DNA from: Streptomyces sp. R28
GTDB taxonomy: Bacteria; Actinomycetota; Actinomycetes; Streptomycetales; Streptomycetaceae
Direction of reading: 5' to 3'
Assembly: GCF_041052385.1 (NCBI RefSeq)
Contig: NZ_CP163439.1
Location: 3,027,001-3,091,000, forward strand
Length of the DNA stretch: 64,000 bases
Part shown: one piece after another, positions 29,006-36,742 of the stretch
Layout: each line of letters starts with the position of its first letter
Position numbering within the stretch: the stretch's first letter is position 1
Notes under the pieces: model-generated
The model's database searches: none
Seen by the model: only the letters and a program-made list of their open reading frames with translations
What the model was told of the DNA's origin: nothing
Program-made: the position numbers and the translations under genes

Positions 29006-32005
29006 TCACGCCCCGTAGAACAGCTCCTCCACCACAGCCCGCGCCCGCCGCGCCGTACGCCGGTACGCGTCGAGCATGTCGCCCACATGGCCGGGCTCGC
29101 ACCCCAGGTAGCGCCCCACCGCCGCCAGTTCCCGGGGGTCCGACGGGAAGGTGTCTCCGGCCCGACCGCGCACGAGCATCACGGCGTTGCGCACCCGCGT
29201 CGCCAGTACCCAAGCCTCGTCCAGGGTCGCCGCCTCCTCGGCCGGGATGAGCCCGGCCGCACACGCGGCGGCGAGGGCCTCCCGCGTCCGTGTCGTCCGC
29301 AGGCCCGGCTCGGCCCAGCCGTGCTGGAGCTGGAGGAGCTGGACGGTCCACTCGACGTCGGAGAGCCCGCCGGGACCGAGTTTGGTGTGCAGCTTGGGGT
29401 CGGCGCCGCGCGGCATGCGCTCGGACTCCATGCGGGCCTTCAGCCGCCGGATCTCGCGCACGGCGTCCTCGCCGAGCCCCTCCGCGGGGTAGCGCAGGGG
29501 GGCGATCAGGTCGATGAAACGGCGCCCCAGATCCTCGTCCCCGGCCACCGCCTCGGCCCGCAGCAGCGCCTGCGACTCCCAGACCAGGGACCAGCGGCGG
29601 TAATACGCCTCGTAGGAGTTCAGGGTGCGCACCAGCGGACCCGACTTGCCCTCCGGACGCAGGTCGGCGTCGATCAGCAGGGGCGGATCCGAGCTCGGGA
29701 TCTGCAGCAGCCGGCGCATCTCCGCGACCACCCGGTTCGCGGCCTGCGCGGCCTCCTGCTCCTCCACGCCCTCGCGCGGCTCGTGCACGAACAGGACGTC
29801 CGCGTCACTGCCGTAGCCCAGTTCGTGCCCGCCGAAGCGGCCCATGCCGATGATCGCGAAACGGGTGGGCAGGGTGTCGCCCCAGCCCTCGCGGACGACG
29901 GCCCGGAGCGTGCCCGCGAGGGTCGCCGCCGTCAGGTCCGACACCGCCGCGCCGACGCGGTCGACGAGGGCGCCCTGGTCGGCCTCGGCCGGCTTCGTCT
30001 CGGTGCCGTAGGAGTCGACGATGTCGGCGGCGGCCGTACGGAACAGCTCGCGGCGCCGCACACCGCGTGCCGCCGTGACCCCCTGTACGGCACCGGCCGC
30101 GCGGCCCACCCCGGCGAGGATCTCCTGCTCCAGGTGGCTGCGCGAGCGCGGTTCGAGACCGGTGCCGCCGTCGCCGTCACCGAGCAGCGCCACCGCCTCC
30201 GGGGCCCGCATCAGCAGGTCGGGGGCGAGGCGGCCCGCCGACAGGACGCGGGCGAGGTTCTCGGCGGCGGCGCCCTCGTCCCGCAACAGCCGTAGGTACC
30301 AAGGGGTCTTGCCGAGCGCGTCCGACACCTTGCGGAAGTTCAGCAGACCGGCGTCCGGGTCCGCCGATTCCGCGAACCAGCCCAACAGGACCGGCAGCAG
30401 GGTGCGTTGGATCGCCGCCTTGCGGGTGACGCCGGAGGCCAGCGCCTCCAGGTGACGCAACGCGGAGGCGGGATCGGCGTACCCGAGGGCGACCATCCGC
30501 TCCCGCGCCGCCTCGGCACTCAACCGAGCCTCGCCGGGGGCGAGTTGGGCGACCGCGTCGAGCAGCGGGCGGTAGAAGAGCTTCTCGTGCAGTCGTCGTA
30601 CGGCGCTCGCGTGCCGTTTCCATTCGCGGTTCAGCTCGGCGACCGGGTCGGCGCGCAGGCCGAGGGAGCGGCCGATGCGCCGCAGGTCGGCGTCGTCCTC
30701 GGGTACCAGGTGCGTCCGGCGCAGCCGGTAGAGCTGGATGCGGTGCTCCATGGAGCGCAGGAAGCGATAGGCGGCGTCCAGCTGCGCGGCGTCCGCGCGG
30801 CCGACGTAGCCGCCGGCGGCGAGCGCGCGCAGGGCGTCCAGGGTGGTGCCGCTGCGCAGGGAGGTGTCGTCCCGGCCGTGCACCAACTGCAGCAGCTGCA
30901 CGGCGAATTCGACGTCGCGCAGGCCTCCCGGGCCGAGCTTGAGCTGGCGGTCCAGCTCGGCCACCGGGATGTTCTCGACGACCCGGCGGCGCATCTTCTG
31001 CACGTCGACGACGAAGTTCTCCCGCTCGGCGGCCTTCCAGACCAGGGGCTCCAGCGCGGCGACGTACTCCTCGCCCAGCTCGATGTCGCCCGCCACCGGG
31101 TGGGCCTTGAGCAGCGCCTGGAACTCCCAGGTCTTGGCCCAGCGCTGGTAGTAGGCGAGGTGGCTGCTGAGCGTGCGCACCAGGGGGCCGTTCCTGCCCT
31201 CGGGGCGCAGATTGGCGTCCACGGGCCAGATCGAGCCCTCGACGGTCGTCTCGGAGCAGATCCGCATCATGTGCGAGGCGAGCTTGGTGGCGGACCGCAG
31301 CGCCTTGCCCTCGTCGGCGCCGTCGACGGACTCGCCCACGAAGATCACGTCGACGTCGGAGACGTAGTTCAGCTCGTGGCCCCCGCACTTGCCCATCGCG
31401 ATCACCGCGAGCCGGCACTGCGCGGCGTCCTCCGGGGCGGCGCTGCGGGCGATGGCGAGGGCCGCGCGCAGGGTCGCGGTGGCGAGGTCGGCGAGTTCGG
31501 CGGCGGTCTGGGCCACGTCGGTGGTGCCGCACACGTCACGGGCGGCGATGGACAGCAGGCAGCGTCGGTAGGCGACGCGCAGCGACACCGGGTCGGTGGC
31601 CTCGGCGAGGCCGCGCTCGAACTCCTCCACCTCCGGGTGCAGGTCCCGCGGCTCGTACATGACGAGCGCCTGCCAGTCGCCGGAGTGCCTGGCGAGGTGG
31701 TCGGCGAGCGCGGCGGAGGCGCCGAGCACACCGAGCAGCCGGTCGCGCAGGGGCTTGGCCGCTATCACCGTGTCAACCAGTTCCCGCTGGGCGGCGGGGT
31801 CGGGCTGTGCTTCGAGCAGCCGTACGAGACCGTGCAGGGCGAGGTCCGGGTCGGCGGTGGCGCCCAGGGCCTCAAGGAGCACCGGGTCGTCCCTGATCGG
31901 CGCGACCTCGGCGCTGTCCAGGAGCCGCTCGGCGGCCGAGGGGTCGGTGAATCCGTGCCGCAGCAGCCGGCTGAAGGTACTGCTCCTGCGCCCCGGCGCC
32001 GTCAT
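29006..32005 (-). CDS. glnE: Glutamine synthetase adenylyltransferase
   Basis: A 999-residue bifunctional nucleotidyltransferase that adenylylates and deadenylylates glutamine synthetase in answer to nitrogen status. The ATG at 32005 has GGGAGG six bases upstream. Two nucleotidyltransferase domains are visible, each with the signature Gly-Gly-His-Glu-Leu and metal-binding Asp residues: GGHELNYVSDVDV at 208-220 (deadenylylation half) and GGHELGYGSDADV at 725-737 (adenylylation half). Each is followed by a GlnD-type helical region (KLGPGGLRDVEFAVQLLQL; KLGPGGLSDVEWTVQLLQL). The length equals typical streptomycete GlnE. In actinomycetes the target is GlnA; the nearby glnA2 appears to lack the target Tyr. 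It is divergent from the oxidase gene. Confidence 0.97.
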   Translation of the reverse strand: MTAPGRRSSTFSRLLRHGFTDPSAAERLLDSAEVAPIRDDPVLLEALGATADPDLALHGLVRLLEAQPDPAAQRELVDTVIAAKPLRDRLLGVLGASAALADHLARHSGDWQALVMYEPRDLHPEVEEFERGLAEATDPVSLRVAYRRCLLSIAARDVCGTTDVAQTAAELADLATATLRAALAIARSAAPEDAAQCRLAVIAMGKCGGHELNYVSDVDVIFVGESVDGADEGKALRSATKLASHMMRICSETTVEGSIWPVDANLRPEGRNGPLVRTLSSHLAYYQRWAKTWEFQALLKAHPVAGDIELGEEYVAALEPLVWKAAERENFVVDVQKMRRRVVENIPVAELDRQLKLGPGGLRDVEFAVQLLQLVHGRDDTSLRSGTTLDALRALAAGGYVGRADAAQLDAAYRFLRSMEHRIQLYRLRRTHLVPEDDADLRRIGRSLGLRADPVAELNREWKRHASAVRRLHEKLFYRPLLDAVAQLAPGEARLSAEAARERMVALGYADPASALRHLEALASGVTRKAAIQRTLLPVLLGWFAESADPDAGLLNFRKVSDALGKTPWYLRLLRDEGAAAENLARVLSAGRLAPDLLMRAPEAVALLGDGDGGTGLEPRSRSHLEQEILAGVGRAAGAVQGVTAARGVRRRELFRTAAADIVDSYGTETKPAEADQGALVDRVGAAVSDLTAATLAGTLRAVVREGWGDTLPTRFAIIGMGRFGGHELGYGSDADVLFVHEPREGVEEQEAAQAANRVVAEMRRLLQIPSSDPPLLIDADLRPEGKSGPLVRTLNSYEAYYRRWSLVWESQALLRAEAVAGDEDLGRRFIDLIAPLRYPAEGLGEDAVREIRRLKARMESERMPRGADPKLHTKLGPGGLSDVEWTVQLLQLQHGWAEPGLRTTRTREALAAACAAGLIPAEEAATLDEAWVLATRVRNAVMLVRGRAGDTFPSDPRELAAVGRYLGCEPGHVGDMLDAYRRTARRARAVVEELFYGA

Positions 32006-32163
32006 GCTCGGCCTCCCGTCCGATCGGGGCCCCACGCGCCCGATCAAGGTCGTACGCGGTCGAGCCTAACCGGAGTACCTGGGAGTGGCGCCGATGAGTT
32101 CCGACGGCGTGCGCGGTCAGCATGGTCGAGTGACATTCGAGCGACATGCCCGGAGGGCCCCCG

Positions 32164-32685
32164 ATGACCGACAAGCAACCGCAGACCCGGCTGGATGCGC
32201 GTTACAGCGACGAGGCGGCCACGGCCATCCCGTGGGCCGAGGCCGAGAAGCTGCTGGCCGAGGCCGAACTGTTCTGGATCTCGACGGTACGACCGGACGG
32301 GCGCCCGCACGTGACCCCGCTGCCGGCGGTGTGGTCGCAGGGCGCGCTGCACTTCTGCACGGGACCGGAGGAGCGCAAGGCGAGGAACCTGGCGGAGAAC
32401 CCGAACCTCGTCCTGACGACCGGCACGAACACCTGGGACAAGGGCTACGACGTGGTGGTCGAGGGCGAGGCGGTGCGGATCACCGACGACGCCCGGCTGC
32501 GCGAACTGGCCGCCGCCTGGGAGGCGAAGTACGGCAGCTTCTGGCACTTCGACGTCGCCGACGGCGCTTTCCGGCACGGTGCGGGACACGCAAACGTCTA
32601 CTCGGTGGCGCCGGGCACGGTTTTCGGCTTCGGTAAGGGTGAGCCGTTCAGCCAGACCCGTTGGCGATTCACCTTGGAGGACTAG
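32164..32685 (+). CDS. Pyridoxamine-phosphate-oxidase-fold flavoprotein
   Basis: A 173-residue split-barrel flavin/F420-binding protein. The ATG at 32164 has GGAGG upstream. The fold is recognised from FWISTVRPDGRPHVTPLPAV, LHFCTGPEERKARNLAENP and NLVLTTGTN, the usual strand pattern of PPOX-class proteins. Many actinobacterial members use F420 or FMN to reduce small molecules, and the exact cofactor cannot be read here. The stop is two bases before the VOC gene start, so the two form an operon reading away from glnE. A role in small-molecule detoxification is plausible but unproven. Confidence 0.85.
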   Translation: MTDKQPQTRLDARYSDEAATAIPWAEAEKLLAEAELFWISTVRPDGRPHVTPLPAVWSQGALHFCTGPEERKARNLAENPNLVLTTGTNTWDKGYDVVVEGEAVRITDDARLRELAAAWEAKYGSFWHFDVADGAFRHGAGHANVYSVAPGTVFGFGKGEPFSQTRWRFTLED

Positions 32686-32687
32686 CG

Positions 32688-33131
32688 ATGGACTTCACGC
32701 TCGAAGTGATCCCGCTGCCCGTGAGCGACATCGACCGGGCCCGCGACTTCTACCGGGACAAGGTCGGCTTCCACGTCGACATCGACCAGGAAGTGATGCC
32801 CGGCATGCGCATCGTCCAGCTCACGCCGCCGGGCTCGGGCTGTTCGATCGCGCTCGGCGACAGCATCTGGGAACTGACCAAGGGCGCCACCACGCCCGAG
32901 CCCGGCTCCTACCAGGGCCTCCAGCTCTGCGTCGCCGACATCAAGGCGGCCCATGCGGAGCTGGTGGAGCGAGGGCTGGAGGTGTCGGAGCCGGTCCAGT
33001 ACTCCCCCGACGACGGCGCGACGTTCATGTACTTCACGGACCCGGACGGCAACGGGTGGTCGATCCAGGAATACCGGCAGCGGGCCACGAAGCCCCTGCA
33101 CACACTGTTGGCGGAGCTGGCCGGGGAGTAG
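32688..33131 (+). CDS. Glyoxalase/VOC-superfamily protein
   Basis: A 147-residue single-domain VOC protein starting at ATG 32688 with GGAGG before it. It shows paired beta-alpha-beta-beta-beta units: EVIPLPVSDIDRARDFYRDK, GMRIVQLTPPGSGCSIALG, LQLCVADIKAAHAELVERG and TFMYFTDPDGNGWSIQEY. The Glu in the last strand (IQEY) fits a metal ligand. Relatives include glyoxalases, dioxygenases and drug-binding proteins; without partners the substrate cannot be named. It is co-transcribed with the PPOX protein and followed by tandem repeats and a hairpin. Confidence 0.88.
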   Translation: MDFTLEVIPLPVSDIDRARDFYRDKVGFHVDIDQEVMPGMRIVQLTPPGSGCSIALGDSIWELTKGATTPEPGSYQGLQLCVADIKAAHAELVERGLEVSEPVQYSPDDGATFMYFTDPDGNGWSIQEYRQRATKPLHTLLAELAGE

Positions 33132-33165
33132 CAGGTCCGGTCGGCACGATCGGCCGGGGCAGCCG

Positions 33166-33210
33166 TAGATGCCGTTATTCGGCATGCCGTTACGTGGCAT
33201 GCCGCTACGT
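33166..33210. repeat. 15-base tandem repeat with GGCATGCC palindromes
   Basis: Two near-perfect copies of GGCATGCCGYTACGT (33181-33195, 33196-33210) preceded by a degenerate third (33166-33180). Each perfect copy contains the palindrome GGCATGCC. It lies after the VOC gene. Confidence 0.8.
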
Positions 33211-33219
33211 GGCCGTGGC

Positions 33220-33258
33220 CATTGGGTGACCCACGCGATGGGCGTGCGTCACCCAATG
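33220..33258 (+). terminator. Hairpin after the VOC gene
   Basis: An 11-base stem (33220-33230 with 33248-33258) topped by a second 5-base stem (33232-33236 with 33242-33246). A likely terminator of the PPOX-VOC operon. Confidence 0.7.
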
Positions 33259-33305
33259 AGCGTGTCAGGAGGAATTGACCCAGGACCCCAGGTGCTGAGG
33301 CTGTG

Positions 33306-33536
33306 TCACTTGTTGTGCCCGCCCGGGAGGTGGCCCGCCGGGTTGACGCTCTCATCGTCAAGGCCCTGGCCCGTGCAGGTCGGTTGCTGACCGTTGGGCT
33401 GCTGGCCGCCGCCGTTGGTGCACCGCGGGGTGATCGCGGCGTCGGCGATACCTGCGCCGCCGATGCCCAGCGCGAACGCCGCGGCAACTGCAGCAACTGC
33501 GGCCGAGAGCCGCTTCCTTGTGAGTCTGCTCGCCAT
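33306..33536 (-). CDS. Small secreted peptide
   Basis: A 76-residue predicted secreted peptide of unknown role. The ATG at 33536 opens a good signal sequence: MASRLTRKRL, a hydrophobic run AAVAAVAAAFALGIGGAGI, and a cleavage-like ADA-A. The mature part is about 40 residues, Gly/Gln/Asn-rich, with two Cys (RCTNGGG, TCTGQG) that could pair, and ends PAGHLPGGHNK. The upstream 33580-33680 stretch is AT-richer than its surroundings and could hold its promoter. It is convergent with the VOC gene. I know no family for it, and the ribosome site (GCGGA) is weak. Confidence 0.6.
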   Translation of the reverse strand: MASRLTRKRLSAAVAAVAAAFALGIGGAGIADAAITPRCTNGGGQQPNGQQPTCTGQGLDDESVNPAGHLPGGHNK

Positions 33537-33909
33537 TTCCGCTCGGCCTCCAGTCCTGATCCTCGGTATGCGGCAGAGCGTTCCGGACTGTCGCGTGTAC
33601 TCCTCCCACGTTTCTCGCAGGCATTCGGACATGTCAAGACAAGTAGGACAATTACTGATAAAATCCGCTCACTGTAGGTCACTTCGCCTGCGCGGCGCGC
33701 ACATTGGCCACGTTGACCTGCGTTGACGCGCGACAGGACGAACCTCTCCTGGATCCCGCCCGATGAGCCCCGCATCTCACCACGTGGCCGGCGACCTGCC
33801 GCGATCGGCGGCGCCCGCCCGACCCGCATCGCATCTGTCCGGCTGCTGCGACCCCGGTCCCCCTCGGCCCCGGGACCACCATCGGCGATGAGTGTTCTTC
33901 GGACAACGG
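33537..33909. other. Intergenic region without a supported gene
   Basis: About 370 bases between the small peptide and the glnA2 terminator. Bases 33625-33680 are AT-richer than the surroundings and are a plausible promoter for the peptide gene on the minus strand. Open frames here lack start signals and codon bias, so none is called. Confidence 0.6.
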
Positions 33910-33943
33910 CGGGGGGCGACGGTCAGTGAACCGTCGCCCCCCG
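33910..33943. terminator. glnA2 terminator
   Basis: A perfect 14-base stem (33910-33923 with 33930-33943) and a six-base loop, 50 bases past the glnA2 stop on the minus strand. Confidence 0.85.
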
Positions 33944-33993
33944 CGTGCGCGTGGCGTTCCCAGTGAGTTACGCCGAGCCCGGCCGACCCGCGA

Positions 33994-35355
33994 CTAAAGA
34001 ACCGGCAGGTTCTTCCGCAGCTCGAACGCGGTCACCTCGGAGCGGTACTCCTCCCACTCCTGGCGCTTGTTGCGCAGGAAGAAGTCGAAGACGTGCTCAC
34101 CCAGCGTCTCGGCGACCAGGTCGCTGTTCTCCATGAGGGTCAGCGCCTCGCCGAGGTTCTGCGGGAGGGGCTCGATGCCCATCGCGCGGCGCTCGGCGTT
34201 GGACAGCGCCCACACGTCGTCCTCGGCGCCCGGCGGCAGCTCGTAGCCCTGCTCGATGCCCTTGAGGCCGGCGGCCAGCAGGAGGGCGTACGCCAGGTAG
34301 GGGTTCGCGCCGGAGTCCAGGGAGCGGACCTCGACCCGTGCCGAACCCGTCTTGCCGGGCTTGTACATCGGGACGCGGACCAGGGCCGAGCGGTTGTTGT
34401 GGCCCCAGCAGATGTACGACGGGGCCTCGCCGCCGGCGCCCGCGGTGCGCTCGGAGCCGCCCCAGATGCGCTTGTAGGAGTTCACCCACTGGTTGGTGAC
34501 CGCCGAGATCTCCGCCGCGTGGCGGAGAAGGCCCGCGATGAAGGAGCGGCCGACCTTGGAGAGCTGGTACTCCGAGCCGGACTCGTAGAACGCGTTGCGG
34601 TCGCCCTCGAAGAGCGAGAGGTGCGTGTGCATGCCCGAGCCGGGGTGCTCGGAGAACGGCTTCGGCATGAACGTCGCCTGGACGCCCTGCTCCAGCGCCA
34701 CCTGCTTCATGACCAGGCGGAACGTCATGATGTTGTCCGCCGTGGACAGCGCGTCGGCGTAGCGCAGGTCGATCTCCTGCTGGCCCGGCGCACCCTCGTG
34801 GTGGGAGAACTCGACCGAGATGCCCATCGACTCCAGCATGGTGATCGCCTGGCGGCGGAAGTCCATGCCGATGTTCTGCGGGGTGTGGTCGAAGTAGCCG
34901 GAGTTGTCGGCGGGCGTCGGGCGCGAGCCGTCCAGCGGGCGGTCCTTCAGCAGGAAGAACTCGATCTCGGGGTGCGTGTAGAACGTGAAGCCCAGGTCGG
35001 AGGTGCGGGCCAGGGCCCGCTTCAGCACGTACCGCGGGTCCGCGAAGGACGGGGAGCCGTCCGGCATGAGGATGTCGCAGAACATGCGGGCCGTGCCGGG
35101 GGCCTCGGCGCGCCAGGGCAGGACCTGGAAGGTCGACGGGTCCGGCTTGGCGATCATGTCGGACTCGTATACGCGGGCGAATCCCTCGATAGCCGAGCCG
35201 TCGAAGCCGATGCCCTCGTCGAAGGCCTGCTCCAGCTCGGCCGGGGCCACGGCCACGGACTTGAGGAAGCCCAGCACGTCCGTGAACCACAGCCGTACGA
35301 ACCGGATGTCGCGCTCCTCCAACGTCCGGAGCACGAACTCCTGCTGCTTGTCCAT
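33994..35355 (-). CDS. glnA2: GlnA2-type glutamine synthetase-like enzyme
   Basis: A 453-residue type I glutamine-synthetase-fold ligase. The start at 35355 (MDKQQEFVLRTLEERDIRFV) matches the family; an ATG five codons earlier lacks ribosome-site spacing. Active-site motifs: GFDGSAIEGF, PEIEFFLL, SHHEGAPGQQEIDLRYADAL, GSGMHTHLSLF and GANPYLAYALLLAAGL. At the position of the adenylylation Tyr in GlnA proteins (usually LYDLPPEE) this protein has DDVWALSNAER, so it should not be controlled by GlnE. In S. coelicolor the GlnA2 enzyme (SCO2241) ligates glutamate to polyamines rather than making glutamine; this very similar protein likely does the same. It is separated from glnE by divergent small genes and followed by its own terminator. 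Confidence 0.92.
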   Translation of the reverse strand: MDKQQEFVLRTLEERDIRFVRLWFTDVLGFLKSVAVAPAELEQAFDEGIGFDGSAIEGFARVYESDMIAKPDPSTFQVLPWRAEAPGTARMFCDILMPDGSPSFADPRYVLKRALARTSDLGFTFYTHPEIEFFLLKDRPLDGSRPTPADNSGYFDHTPQNIGMDFRRQAITMLESMGISVEFSHHEGAPGQQEIDLRYADALSTADNIMTFRLVMKQVALEQGVQATFMPKPFSEHPGSGMHTHLSLFEGDRNAFYESGSEYQLSKVGRSFIAGLLRHAAEISAVTNQWVNSYKRIWGGSERTAGAGGEAPSYICWGHNNRSALVRVPMYKPGKTGSARVEVRSLDSGANPYLAYALLLAAGLKGIEQGYELPPGAEDDVWALSNAERRAMGIEPLPQNLGEALTLMENSDLVAETLGEHVFDFFLRNKRQEWEEYRSEVTAFELRKNLPVL

Positions 35356-35609
35356 CTTCCGCTTCCCCATCCTTGCTGGTCAGGCCGCCTGTCTCCGGTA
35401 CCGCAGGAGGCGGTCGGGCACCTGAGCATCACACCACAACACCATTTCAGGCGCGTTGCGCACCTTGATCGCCGAAGCGACCTCGGGTCGAACGCCCGGC
35501 ATACGACGGGTGCCCCGCCATGGAGCCGGTGAACTGCTCTGCTGCCCATCTTGCCTGCTCGGACCGACATCCGTAATGCCCGGCCCCACAGGACCCACCC
35601 CACTTTAAT

Positions 35610-35626
35610 TTGCATCTTGGATGCAA
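35610..35626. promoter_or_regulatory. Palindrome resembling an NsrR/Rrf2 operator
   Basis: TTGCATC-TTG-GATGCAA is a perfect inverted repeat flanked by TTTAA-type sequence. On the minus strand the half AAGATGCAAATTAAA resembles the NsrR half-site known from other bacteria (AAGATGCATTTAAA). It lies at the head of the hmp ruin and near an nsrR-like gene, so it was probably the hmp operator. It could also affect glnA2, which diverges. Confidence 0.5.
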
Positions 35627-35884
35627 GTTTTAATGGTGGCGGGCGGTCTCCCGACGGTGAGGTCTCGAAACACCTCCACGCGCGCGTGCACGTCGGCGAC
35701 CGGCTGCGCCTGTCGGCGCCGTACGGCGACCTCGTCACGCCGGCACCGACGCCCCGCTGCTCCTCGCCTCCGCCGGCATCGGCGTGACCCCGATGGTCGC
35801 CATGCTGGGGCAGCTCGCGGACACCGGGCACGAGGGCCGGGTGATCGTCGTGCACGGCGACCGCTTCCCCGTCGAGCACGCCCT

Positions 35885-36036
35885 AACACTCCGTGATATC
35901 GTACGGTTACCCTCTGTTAAGAGGGTGTCGCAGCAGGACCTGCCGGGGGGACGACGCCGCTCAATCGGTCGAGCGTCCGTGAACCTCAGCCCGCAGGGCT
36001 GGAATCCTCCCGCATTCAGCGGGGGGAGGAGGTCAA
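35885..36036 (+). mobile_element. IS200/IS605-type remnant (right end)
   Basis: About 150 bases split the hmp fragments. The right part has the look of an IS605/IS1341 terminus: a small hairpin (35987-36001), then GGAATCCTCCCGC-attca-GCGGGGGGAGGA and a final TCAA (36033-36036), the usual right cleavage tetranucleotide. After it the hmp reading frame resumes at once. No tnpA or tnpB frame is present, so it is either a deletion derivative or a non-autonomous palindrome-associated element. The left boundary is uncertain (35883-35890). Confidence 0.6.
35987..36036 (+). ncRNA. Omega-RNA (reRNA) 3'-scaffold-like hairpins
   Basis: Two stems (35987-35992 with 35996-36001; 36005-36013 with 36019-36030, with a bulge) followed by TCAA resemble the 3' scaffold of guide RNAs used by TnpB nucleases. 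In intact elements the next bases are the guide; here these would be the hmp fragment from 36037. With tnpB absent it is a relic, unless a TnpB encoded elsewhere uses it. Confidence 0.4.
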
Positions 36037-36097
36037 TACGAGGTGTTCGGGCCCGTCCACAGCGGTCGGCTCAGAACCGCGTAGCCGAATCAAGGCA

Positions 36098-36122
36098 GCC
36101 CCGGGCTCAAGTGGCCCGGGGC
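36098..36122 (-). terminator. Hairpin at the end of the nsrR-like gene
   Basis: A 9-base stem (36098-36106 with 36114-36122) with a seven-base loop, starting in the stop codon of the nsrR-like gene. Confidence 0.65.
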
Positions 36123-36556
36123 TAAAACTTTCTGGAGATCTCCAGCAGCAGCGGCCCCGTCGGGTCCGCGGTCACGTCGGCCACCGTCAGCGGGTCCAGC
36201 GAGGCGAAGAAGGCCTCCTGGGCCCGCCGCAGCGCGCCGCGCAGCAGGCACCCGGAGTGCAGCGGGCAGGGGTTGTCGCCCTCACACTCGACGACGTCGC
36301 CGTCCCCCTCGAAGGCCCGCACGACCGAGCCGACCGACGCGGTACGACCCCTCTCGCTGAGCGTGAGCCCGCCGCCGCGGCCCCGGCGGGCGTCCACCAG
36401 GCCCATGTGCTGCAACTCGGCGACGACCTTGGCGGCGTGCGTGTACGGCACCTCCATGTCCGCCGCGACCTCGCGGGTCGTCGGCGTGGCCTCCCCCAGG
36501 ACGGCGAGCCGCATGAGGAGGCGCAGTGCCAGGTCGGTGGAGCGCAACAGCCGCAT
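36122..36556 (-). CDS. nsrR: NsrR-type Rrf2-family Fe-S repressor
   Basis: A 144-residue Rrf2-family regulator. The winged helix-turn-helix is TREVAADMEVPYTHAAKVVA, with wing ARRGRGGGLTLSERG. Three Cys at 91, 97 and 103 (CEGDNPCPLHSGC) fit the 4Fe-4S ligands of S. coelicolor NsrR, and Asp8 (RSTDLALR), the proposed fourth-side ligand, is also kept. Such proteins sense nitric oxide through cluster loss and derepress hmp and their own gene. The adjacent hmp is ruined, so its remaining targets must lie elsewhere, possibly including the divergent DUF3105-DUF305 genes. No ribosome site stands out, but the start matches the family N-terminus MRLLRSTDLALR. Confidence 0.88.
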   Translation of the reverse strand: MRLLRSTDLALRLLMRLAVLGEATPTTREVAADMEVPYTHAAKVVAELQHMGLVDARRGRGGGLTLSERGRTASVGSVVRAFEGDGDVVECEGDNPCPLHSGCLLRGALRRAQEAFFASLDPLTVADVTADPTGPLLLEISRKF

Positions 36557-36742
36557 GTGAGGCAGCGTAGATAATGCGCATCCCCGGTTCAAAATATCCG
36601 GCGCACCTTCCCCGTCGGCTGTCGGCCGGTCGGACAGGTAGTCCCGATCCGGACTTTCCCGTGCCCTCTCTACGAGAGGGCACACCTTCCCCATTACGAT
36701 CAGCGGACCCGACCGTCCCTTTCCCCAGAAGGACCACACCTC

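Larger units (their letters stand above)
35650..36084 (+). pseudogene. Flavohaemoglobin (hmp) ruin
   Basis: Fragments of a flavohaemoglobin, the NO-detoxifying dioxygenase. About 35656-35736 reads GEVSKHLHARVHVGDRLRLS and APYGDLV (FAD domain). After a frameshift, 35748-35885 reads APLLLASAGIGVTPMVAML and HEGRVIVVHGDRFPVEHAL (NAD domain). After an inserted IS605-like remnant, 36037-36084 reads YEVFGPVHSGRLRTA and stops, like the C-terminus of Hmp. The whole globin domain and much of the reductase are missing. The neighbour nsrR-like gene encodes the usual repressor of hmp, so the regulator seems to have outlived its local target. Confidence 0.75.

Noticed and set aside
35380..35445. A 21-codon minus-strand frame (MVLWCDAQVPDRLLRYRRQAA) before glnA2 that could be a leader peptide.
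   Set aside because: It has no ribosome site and no repeated codons or attenuator-type stems, so it is not called.
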